DNA of 64,000 nt, from contig JAUCGF010000082.1 in assembly GCA_030378005.1 (NCBI GenBank), positions 20,707-84,706 on the forward strand. The letters are read 5' to 3'. Positions within the stretch are counted from its first letter, which is position 1. Each line of letters begins with the position of its first letter. A program made the translations under genes and the position numbers. Below, piece by piece: positions 8,977 through 16,178 of the stretch. The notes beneath the pieces were generated by a model. The model saw nothing but the letters and a program-made list of their open reading frames with translations. It made no database searches and was not told the origin of the DNA. The DNA comes from Desulfococcaceae bacterium HSG9. Lineage in GTDB: Bacteria > Desulfobacterota > Desulfobacteria > Desulfobacterales > JAUCGF01.

Positions 8977-10572
8977 TCAGGATGCTTTTGCTTTGATCGC
9001 TTTTAATTGTTTGAGGTAATTTTTATTACGGGGATTTATTTGAATAGCTTTCTGATAATAGGTTAATGCCTTATTTATATCCCCCGATTTTAAATAGATT
9101 TCTGCTATCTGAGCATAGTAATAATCCTGTTTCGGTACCAGATGAATCGCAGACTTCCAGTCTTGTATCGCACCTGAAAAATCATTGCGCTTATAACGTA
9201 GTTGGGCGCGCGCTTCAAAAAGCCATACCGAAGGCGTCTCAATCCGTTCAATGATTTTATTTAGCTCTTTTTCCAGCCTATCCAGTTTACCAAGTTTCGA
9301 ATATACGTTATGAAGCATCTGAATGTAACGGATATTATCAGGATCAAGTGCCATGGCTTCCAAGATAGCTTGCTCCACAGAATTCTGATTTTTTTCAATC
9401 TGCGCGATACGAGCCAGATAGTAGTAGGCTTCAGCAACCGGCGTGGCATTGATTATTTTATCAAGTATCTGCTTTGATTTGGCATAATTTTTATGATCAA
9501 AAAAAGAACGTGCATAAATCAGATCTATTCGCGCCGGATCAAAATAATGACGTTTCAGATTCAGATGTAATCGCTCATACCAGACATGACATCTTTGAAC
9601 TTGGTATATGCGGTATATTTGTTTCAGCGTATCGTCCCGATTGTCACTTAAATCCAATGCCGTTAAAAAGCTTTGAGCAGCTAGTTCAGGACGACCTCTT
9701 TTAAGGTTCAATTTCCCCAAACGGATATAATATTTAAATTGATTTTTATCAGAAGAAGGCTTTAAATCAACCATTTTCTTATAGGCTTGTACAGCCAGAT
9801 CGATCTGTTTATCCCGATCAAATAATTCGGATAACGCCCGGTAAGCCTCTATAGGCATGGTATTTTCTTTGATTGCGCGCTTTAGTCCTTGTATCGTAGC
9901 GTCTTGAACCGGAGATGACCAAAAAGATTCTCTTTTGAGATAATGATACATTTCAGGATTGATGCGCATCATAGCGCTGATAGTCTGTAAAAACGCCTTA
10001 GTCTGATTTTCTGCGTTAGTGCGATGAAAGTAATGAACCAAGGCATAACGATGATAAGTCTGATTCGGATCAAGAAGAATCGCCCGTTCAAAATAGGTGC
10101 GTGTTTTATAATTAGTATAACTATCCGATTTTTTGCTATCTTTTAAACGAAGTCTCGCTTCTTCCAATTGACTTTCAACCAATGCAAGACCAAAAACACT
10201 TCCAGCATCAAAAGAATTCAGTTGCATCGCCGCAAGATAATGCTGTTTAGATTTTTCCATAAATTGTTTTAAATACTTGATACCTGATTTTGACAGGGCC
10301 AATTGTTTATACGCATCAGCCAAGTTTTTTTGAAGTTTATAATCTGAAGGCTGTAATCGGGCAGCTTTTTTTAACATGTTAATAGCGGTAACATGAGCGC
10401 CTTTTTTTAATAATTTACCAGCACGCATATCATAAACCAGAGCAGAGAGACGAAGATTCAGAAAATAGCAAGAAAACCCGGAAAAAATTATGATCAGGCT
10501 GATTACAATGCTTCTATAAATTCGGATTTGGGAATTCCCAGTTCCCAATTCTACATCAGGCACTTTCCCCAT
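8977..10572 (-). CDS. TPR-repeat membrane protein of the exopolysaccharide locus
   Basis: This is a tetratricopeptide protein of about 531 residues. With the start at 10572 (MGKVPDVELG) it has a short cytoplasmic N-terminus, one membrane helix (VISLIIIFSGFSCYFLN), then mostly helical TPR units facing the periplasm. The clearest units are near the C-terminus (DYYYAQIAEIYLKSGDINKA; YYQKAIQINPRNKNYLKQL). The longer frame to 10650 would overlap the kinase gene by 95 bp instead of 17. TPR proteins beside Wzy-like enzymes often scaffold polymer assembly or export; that role here is inference from position. Specific partners cannot be named. Confidence 0.8.
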   Translation of the reverse strand: MGKVPDVELGTGNSQIRIYRSIVISLIIIFSGFSCYFLNLRLSALVYDMRAGKLLKKGAHVTAINMLKKAARLQPSDYKLQKNLADAYKQLALSKSGIKYLKQFMEKSKQHYLAAMQLNSFDAGSVFGLALVESQLEEARLRLKDSKKSDSYTNYKTRTYFERAILLDPNQTYHRYALVHYFHRTNAENQTKAFLQTISAMMRINPEMYHYLKRESFWSSPVQDATIQGLKRAIKENTMPIEAYRALSELFDRDKQIDLAVQAYKKMVDLKPSSDKNQFKYYIRLGKLNLKRGRPELAAQSFLTALDLSDNRDDTLKQIYRIYQVQRCHVWYERLHLNLKRHYFDPARIDLIYARSFFDHKNYAKSKQILDKIINATPVAEAYYYLARIAQIEKNQNSVEQAILEAMALDPDNIRYIQMLHNVYSKLGKLDRLEKELNKIIERIETPSVWLFEARAQLRYKRNDFSGAIQDWKSAIHLVPKQDYYYAQIAEIYLKSGDINKALTYYQKAIQINPRNKNYLKQLKAIKAKAS

Positions 10573-11794
10573 AATAACTTGAATAATATTTCTGATAGTA
10601 TTTATAATAATAACTGCCAGGCTTGGCATCCACCTGATTAAGTACAACACCTAATATTTTAGACTGCGACAGGCGAAATTGCTCCACGGCTTTCTGGATT
10701 AATTCTCTGTTTACCTGACCCGCTTTAATAATAAGCAGTACACCATCTGTATATGGTGCCAGAAGCAACGCGTCACTGGCAGGTAAAACAGGCGGTGTGT
10801 CAAAAAGTAAAACGTCGAATCTTTTTTCAAGGTTGGCAATTAAAAAAGACATGCGTTCAGAACCTAATAGTTCTGAAGGATTAGGTGGGATATTGCCTGA
10901 AGGAAGTAAAAAAAGGTTTTCGGTTTCAGTGGGGATTATGTTAGAATTGATTTTGTTGTTAATATAGGGAATATTTTCAGAACCTCTGCTTAACTGTTTA
11001 TATAGTTTATCATAATCGATCGGATCGAAAACAGAGGGATCAAAGTCAGATTCAGACGCATTTTTAAAAACAAACTGCCCCTTTTTAAATTGCATCGCTG
11101 TACGCAAACCTTTTATTATGTACATGGACAAGGGAGCCACCAGGTCTTCTTTTTTAATAAGTCCGGTATTCGTCAAAATAAAAGGTAATTTTTGGCCGGT
11201 TTGTTTGTGAATCAAGAGCGCTTCCTGAGCATTTTCAGCCGTTAATAATCTGTTTTTTATTAGAAAAGCGGTCAATCCCTGACTAATTGGCCTGCTAATC
11301 CAATTCATATCAACCAGTTTACCAAGCATGAATGAAAACTCAATTCCCTCTTGCCCCTCAGTCAGTTTCAAAATACCGTTACGCTTTTGTAGATAAATCA
11401 GGCTGAACAGATCTTCCAAACCAAATTTCGTTAAAGAACCGCTATCGATATCATTAAAAAAAACATCCGCTAATAATCCGGTAACACCCACAGAATCATG
11501 CGAAGATAAAATTTTACTTAGCGACGGTTTACGTAAATCCGTATCTACCATCAATACAGATTTGCCGTCTTGAACCAAAGAATAGGCCAGATTGGCTACA
11601 GTTACCGTTTTGCCTTCAGACTGGGTGGCACTGGAAATTAAAAGAGAGCGGAACTCTTTCTTCATAAAAGAAAACTGTACATTTGTACGTAACGTACGGT
11701 AAGCTTCTGCAAAGCGGGAATTAAGCGGATAATTTGCCAAATAATGGCCAAGATCAAAACCGAGATTACTTTTTTTCTTTTTTTTGCGTATCAT
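10556..11794 (-). CDS. CpsD/CapB-type tyrosine autokinase with an inserted domain
   Basis: This is a bacterial tyrosine kinase regulating polymer length and export with its Wzz/GumC partner. Motifs are Walker A (SSATQSEGKT), Walker A' (VLMVDTDLRKP), Walker B (LLFDTPPVLPASDA) and a C-terminal tyrosine cluster (YYYKYYQKYYSSYYG) that is the autophosphorylation tail. A block of about 150 residues (roughly from LADVFFNDI to SRGSENIPY) sits between the A' and B motifs and resembles DUF4388/PATAN-type two-component adaptor domains; ordinary CpsD proteins are about 230 residues, this one about 412. The start at 11794 follows the partner stop by 4 bp; an upstream ATG would only translate the antiphase reading of a tandem repeat. 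Confidence 0.88.
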   Translation of the reverse strand: MIRKKKKKSNLGFDLGHYLANYPLNSRFAEAYRTLRTNVQFSFMKKEFRSLLISSATQSEGKTVTVANLAYSLVQDGKSVLMVDTDLRKPSLSKILSSHDSVGVTGLLADVFFNDIDSGSLTKFGLEDLFSLIYLQKRNGILKLTEGQEGIEFSFMLGKLVDMNWISRPISQGLTAFLIKNRLLTAENAQEALLIHKQTGQKLPFILTNTGLIKKEDLVAPLSMYIIKGLRTAMQFKKGQFVFKNASESDFDPSVFDPIDYDKLYKQLSRGSENIPYINNKINSNIIPTETENLFLLPSGNIPPNPSELLGSERMSFLIANLEKRFDVLLFDTPPVLPASDALLLAPYTDGVLLIIKAGQVNRELIQKAVEQFRLSQSKILGVVLNQVDAKPGSYYYKYYQKYYSSYYGESA

Positions 11795-11798
11795 TTCA

Positions 11799-13406
11799 CT
11801 AAGTTGCCAGTTTTGTTTCGGCCGAATCAGTTTTTGCCGAATCAGTTTTTGCCGAATCAGTTTTTGCCGAATCAATTTTTACCGAAGCCGATGATGCTCC
11901 GTAAGTTTTTTCTTTGGCTGAATCGGCAACCGGAATAATTGCCAAAACAGTCAGCCCCATGTATCTGCGAATATCATCTTCTGTTCGTAAAGTGCGATCA
12001 ATATATTCAAGCAAGAATGCTAAAGCAAAACCTGTTAGCAGCCCCATAATAACACCTGATAGAAGGTTTCTGCGGATATCCGGTTTAATCGGAGAACCGG
12101 GAGTATTTGCTATTTCAGTAATACGGATATTTGACCTCGAATCTGATGCGTTAATATTTTCCACCATGTTTGATTCTTTAACTTTTGCAAGCAAAATATC
12201 ATAAAGTCTGCGATGGGTTTCCACATCTCTTTGTAAAATCCTGTACTGCAATTCTCTTTTGTTCGTATTTAAAGCGTCATCTTCAAAACTGTCAAGTGTT
12301 TGAGCTAAAACTTTTTCATTGGCAATCAATACGGAACGATGCGCTTTCATACTCTCTATCTCTTTCCTGATTTCATCATGAAGTTTTTTTCTGATTTTAG
12401 CGATAGTCGCTTTGCTTTGAATAATTTTGGGATGTTTGGCTTTATATACTTGCATCAGACGCGACAATTCCACTTCGGCATCAACAAGCTGGGAATAAAG
12501 ATTCTGCACCATATCATTTTTTATCCAGGATTGAACCTTAGTGATATTGCCTTGCTTTAAAAATATCCGCTTCATTTCAGAAAGTTTGGCGTCTAACTGT
12601 AGCCTCTCATTGCGCACTTGCAAAAGTTTGGCATTGAAATCACTAAGCTTTTCTGTAATAATTTCTTGTTTACCTTTGAGAGAAAATAATTTTTGTTCGC
12701 CTTTATATTTTAGAAATTCCTGTTCAGAAGATTCTAACTGTTTGCGTGTCTCAAACAATTGGTCAGTCATCCAGCTTAAAGTGTTTTTAGATGATTGAGT
12801 TCGATATTCAGTGTTAAATTCAATATAGGATTCGGCCAAATAATTGGCAATATCAGCGGCTACTTCCGGATTATGGTCCTCTACAATCAGCCTTACAAGA
12901 AATGTATTGGGAGTACGTTCGGCCCTGATTTTTTTTCTTAGCATGCTGAGAATTTTGTTTTTCTGTTTCAAAGGGCTTAGTTCTTCTTCTTTAAAGTCCA
13001 ATAGGAGGCGGATGTTTTCTTTGAAACGGAACAAAATCTGTTTCCAAGGGCTTACTTCTATGAAAATATTATGGGATGGTTTGGTTAAATTCAGTCTTTC
13101 GATTACTTTTTCAAGCACCGGTCGCGAGGTAATCAAATTAAAGTGTGTGTTAAAATTGAGTGCTTGTGACATATAATTTTCATAAACAATTGTTTCGCCA
13201 GTGACAGGTGATTTAACTTGTTCATAAGCGAGTACCAAACCGGCCGAAGTTTGATAAATAGGGGTTATATTATAGGTGTAAAGTGCTGTAAGACTGAAAA
13301 TAATGATAAACGTAACTGCAATTGTCCATTTATGTTTATCAAAAATTTCATAATATTCAGATAAGCGACGATCCTGGTCTTGTTCAGGAAGACTGATATT
13401 TTCCAT
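11799..13406 (-). CDS. Chain-length determinant protein (Wzz/GumC family)
   Basis: This inner-membrane co-polymerase of 535 residues sets chain length and bridges to the outer-membrane exporter. The order is a short cytoplasmic N-terminus, TM1 (IAVTFIIIFSLTALYTYNI), a long periplasmic coiled-coil region (about 60-430) and TM2 (NLLSGVIMGLLTGFALAFL), followed by the EYIDRTLRTEDDIRRYMGL motif that precedes the kinase domain in fused Wzc proteins. The kinase here is the separate next gene. The C-terminal tail is a run of five-residue repeats (KTDSA) encoded by a 15-bp tandem repeat. The start has no strong Shine-Dalgarno. Confidence 0.9.
   Translation of the reverse strand: MENISLPEQDQDRRLSEYYEIFDKHKWTIAVTFIIIFSLTALYTYNITPIYQTSAGLVLAYEQVKSPVTGETIVYENYMSQALNFNTHFNLITSRPVLEKVIERLNLTKPSHNIFIEVSPWKQILFRFKENIRLLLDFKEEELSPLKQKNKILSMLRKKIRAERTPNTFLVRLIVEDHNPEVAADIANYLAESYIEFNTEYRTQSSKNTLSWMTDQLFETRKQLESSEQEFLKYKGEQKLFSLKGKQEIITEKLSDFNAKLLQVRNERLQLDAKLSEMKRIFLKQGNITKVQSWIKNDMVQNLYSQLVDAEVELSRLMQVYKAKHPKIIQSKATIAKIRKKLHDEIRKEIESMKAHRSVLIANEKVLAQTLDSFEDDALNTNKRELQYRILQRDVETHRRLYDILLAKVKESNMVENINASDSRSNIRITEIANTPGSPIKPDIRRNLLSGVIMGLLTGFALAFLLEYIDRTLRTEDDIRRYMGLTVLAIIPVADSAKEKTYGASSASVKIDSAKTDSAKTDSAKTDSAETKLAT
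11821..11880. repeat. 15-bp tandem repeat at the wzz/cpsD junction
   Basis: Four consecutive copies of the unit gccgaatcagttttt are present; the first three are identical and the fourth differs at one base. On the minus strand they encode KTDSA repeats at the C-terminus of the chain-length protein. Because the unit is a multiple of three, copy number can change without breaking the frame, and the second frame stays open as well (IRQKL repeats). Confidence 0.9.
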
Positions 13407-13428
13407 AATTTTTTGTTAGTTCAAATAA

Positions 13429-13590
13429 ACTCGACAGTCATAAGTTCTTTATTATTTAGAAAGAAAAATTTGATAGCATACTGAATTCATTGAAATTATG
13501 AATCCCACATGTGCTTCTAAAATGTTAATGATTTCAGTATGTTACGAGAATTTATGACTGACGAGAAATAAATATCAATTTTTCTTTCTA
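13429..13590. repeat. Intergenic inverted-repeat cluster between export protein and chain-length genes
   Basis: Three sets of inverted arms fill the gap: 13457-13475 with 13573-13590 (tagaaagaaaaattt type, one base bulged), 13477-13491 with 13527-13541 (catactgaattcatt, 14 of 15 matched), and an outer arm near 13431-13447 with 13548-13564 (cagtcataa). The third set crosses the first rather than nesting. The cluster reaches the stop codon of the upstream export gene. It could form an intercistronic RNA structure that tunes expression, or be a decayed palindromic element. Confidence 0.55.
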
Positions 13591-14505
13591 TATCCAACTT
13601 TCAGGAACAGATATCCGGTCTCCGGGTTTTAGCTCAATATCAAGTGTTTTACCTGTCCTGACATCATCAAGGTTAATTTTTATGATGATTATTTCACCCG
13701 TTTCTTTTCTTTTTCGAAATATCTTGGTGCGGTTAGGAGCGGCAAAATCGGTGAATCCCCCGGCCATAATACATAAATTTAAAGCGGTTAATCCAGGGGT
13801 ATATTTATACACACCCCATTTTTCGACTTCGCCTTCCAAATAAACATTGTTTACGGCGACATCAATTGTATCTTGCAACGGAATGTAAATGACATCGCCC
13901 GTTTGCAACGTGATGTTTTTTGTCATATCGCCTTTATCTAGAAGTAGAGTTAAGTCAACTTTGATTGGATCCTTTTTGGATAGCAAATGTTTTATATCTT
14001 TTCCCTTTGAAACTTCATCAGCCGAAGAACGCAAAATATAGGCAACGTTACTTCTTTCGGGTGTGGTTCCACCTGCCTTGGCAATCAGTTCCATTAAAGT
14101 GGCTTGAGAAGTCATTTCATACAATCCGGGTGAATTGAGCGCACCTGAAATAAAATATTTCAAACTGTGATAGCCTTCAACAACAATTGTAACTTGCGGA
14201 TTGACAAGATACTCGGCCGCTAATGGGACAGTTATTTTGTCTTCCAGTTGGCTAACAGTAAGACTGACCGCTCTAATTGATCCTAACAATGGCACCTTAA
14301 CAAATCCATCGGTTGAAACATGCAGTTTTACCTGATGCTGAACTTCACCACCGGCATAAACTGACAACGATAAAATATCCTGAGGCCCAATGCGGTAGGC
14401 TTTGTTCTTTTGGGCAAAGGAAGGTGAAAAGCAGAGGCATAATATAATAATTATATTAAAAAAAAGAGCGGTAACTTTCAATATCACGAATCGAAAAATA
14501 GTCAT
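13588..14505 (-). CDS. Polysaccharide export outer-membrane protein (Wza/GumB-like, SLBB)
   Basis: This is a periplasmic/outer-membrane export protein of 305 residues. It has an N-terminal signal sequence (hydrophobic stretch ending SPSFAQ) with no clear lipobox at the cleavage site, a Poly_export domain (YRIGPQDILSLSVY to about residue 115) and two SLBB-like beta-grasp domains (VVEGYHSLKYFISGALNSPG; DVAVNNVYLEGEVEKWGVYKYTPG). It probably forms the outer-membrane part of the export path with the chain-length protein. It is preceded by the beta-barrel gene, which may supply or anchor the outer pore. Confidence 0.9.
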   Translation of the reverse strand: MTIFRFVILKVTALFFNIIIILCLCFSPSFAQKNKAYRIGPQDILSLSVYAGGEVQHQVKLHVSTDGFVKVPLLGSIRAVSLTVSQLEDKITVPLAAEYLVNPQVTIVVEGYHSLKYFISGALNSPGLYEMTSQATLMELIAKAGGTTPERSNVAYILRSSADEVSKGKDIKHLLSKKDPIKVDLTLLLDKGDMTKNITLQTGDVIYIPLQDTIDVAVNNVYLEGEVEKWGVYKYTPGLTALNLCIMAGGFTDFAAPNRTKIFRKRKETGEIIIIKINLDDVRTGKTLDIELKPGDRISVPESWI

Positions 14506-14739
14506 AATTACGTTGCTTTAAGATTTGTAGAAAAAACTGGCATCCTTCATCTGCGGTTAACAATTCAAATGAGTGCTAATCATTTAGTTCGGCATTCTTT
14601 CAAAAAGTGTAAACTACTTTCAGGTTACAATGAAGGGTCTGGTTAAAATAATTTTTCCCCATTTGGATACACTTTAGTGGCATCCTTCCGCGGTAGCGCA
14701 TGTGTGAACAATGCCTCAAAGTCATTTTATCTCAAATTC
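14506..14739. repeat. Gap with a small inverted-terminus element
   Basis: A copy of a short element lies at 14539-14641. It starts ggcatccttcat and ends with a related inverted sequence (atgaagggtc), and contains aaaaagtgtaaactacttt just before its right end. A second, longer relative is at 26324-26461 and a possible third starts at 41848. A further partial left end (ggcatccttc) is at 14679. No gene is visible in this gap. Confidence 0.5.
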
Positions 14740-16041
14740 CTACTCAGACGGAGTATCATCATCATAAACACCGAAGAAACCTGCGGTCTCAAGGTCTGTT
14801 GAAAGCATAAGCGCAATATAGGTGTTTTCAAAATCATATCCCTTATAATTCGGCGCTTGGCCTTCTTCCCAATTGGATTCACGCCACTCATAGCCTCCTT
14901 TTAACCCTAAATCAATCGTTATATTGCCTAGTATATTCCACTGATATCCCAAAAGTGCGGCAAGTCTATAGGTATTATCTTCGCGTCCGTTAAAAATACC
15001 TTCGTCATATTGACTGCGTTGCCAGACGCCTTGAAATTTGGATACAACCCCAAAACTTTTTAAAATATTGTAGCCAAGATCAAGGGAAAAACGGTCTCCC
15101 GTAAAATACCCTTCACCTCCGTCATTCGCATTCAAGTTTCTGATCGCCTTCGCTGTAACATCAGCTTTTTTACCAAATAATTTTAATAATTGACCACTCT
15201 TTAAGGTAAGGCTGACTGAAATCGAATCCAAGTCTTCCTTGCTTTTATCATCAAATGTACGAAGTTGATAGCCAACACCAGCATCAAAGCTGAAGTTATC
15301 GAATTGATTATGACCGGTAAGCCTTACCTGATCGGCCTGATAATCAGAAGTATCATAACTAGCCGAACCACCAGAATATGTAGTCCACCAATGATGATAT
15401 TGTAAACCAAGCATACGCTCGTTTTTTTCATTTCCAAACTTGTAATATGTGTCTGCCATTATCCGGCCTTCAGTAGAATCTTGATATTGCGAATCGCTAA
15501 AATCAAGATTCGTGTAGCGATAGCCCAATTCCAAGGGAAATTTTTTAAAAATGGGAAAGGCTCCTTTAATAAGGGGTTTAACTCGCAAGACATCGAATTC
15601 CCGACGTTCCATCGTATTGCTCAAAACATCTCCATGGGCTTGATCTATCGTCTTGTTGTAACTGGCCCCGATTTTGGCGGTCGTTAAGTAGTTAATCGCG
15701 TAATCACCTTCTAACATAACAGCATGTTCAGTAAAACTATCTTTGTCATTCGCAGCATCCGCAGGCGTCGGTGCCGGGTCCTGATAATCATACGAATTAT
15801 AGGTTAAACTATAATTCACATATATATTGGATTTTTTCGTTTTACTTGCTAAGTTGACGCCCGGCGTAACACTGTAAGTATAAACTTCTCTTTCATTAAT
15901 TTCAGTCCGGTAAAAATTGCTGTCTTGCTGAATTTGGACCATTATCATAGGTTTAAGCTGAATTTTGGCATACGCAACATCCATGCCGGCAATAAGCAAC
16001 AAACCCATAACCGTTAAAATAAAATTGTAATGGTTTCTCAT
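14740..16041 (-). CDS. Outer-membrane beta-barrel protein of exopolysaccharide locus
   Basis: This 433-residue protein has a signal peptide (MRNHYNFILTVMGLLLIAGMDVAYA) followed by alternating amphipathic strands rich in aromatic residues and ending in Asp/Gln/Ser-rich turns, the pattern of a large outer-membrane barrel of the BBP2-like group that accompanies Wza/Wzc genes in Deltaproteobacteria. A strong Shine-Dalgarno (AAGGAGGG) precedes the ATG. The C-terminus ends in an acidic stretch (GVYDDDTPSE) rather than the usual terminal aromatic residue, which is unusual for BAM-dependent barrels. A role as the outer-membrane conduit is inferred from the neighbourhood. Confidence 0.75.
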   Translation of the reverse strand: MRNHYNFILTVMGLLLIAGMDVAYAKIQLKPMIMVQIQQDSNFYRTEINEREVYTYSVTPGVNLASKTKKSNIYVNYSLTYNSYDYQDPAPTPADAANDKDSFTEHAVMLEGDYAINYLTTAKIGASYNKTIDQAHGDVLSNTMERREFDVLRVKPLIKGAFPIFKKFPLELGYRYTNLDFSDSQYQDSTEGRIMADTYYKFGNEKNERMLGLQYHHWWTTYSGGSASYDTSDYQADQVRLTGHNQFDNFSFDAGVGYQLRTFDDKSKEDLDSISVSLTLKSGQLLKLFGKKADVTAKAIRNLNANDGGEGYFTGDRFSLDLGYNILKSFGVVSKFQGVWQRSQYDEGIFNGREDNTYRLAALLGYQWNILGNITIDLGLKGGYEWRESNWEEGQAPNYKGYDFENTYIALMLSTDLETAGFFGVYDDDTPSE

Positions 16042-16178
16042 AACTACCCTCCTTTTTTCCTTTGAAAAATTATTGCTTTAGTTTTCTTAATACTTAATTT
16101 TTGTTAAAAAAACAGTATCTTTCAGACATAAATAACATCAATCAAAATTTAATTAAAATCACTTCAATATTTCTACTT

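Noticed and set aside
11914..13176. Chain of plus-strand open frames across the chain-length gene
   Set aside because: All lie antisense to a well-supported gene and show no protein-family features.
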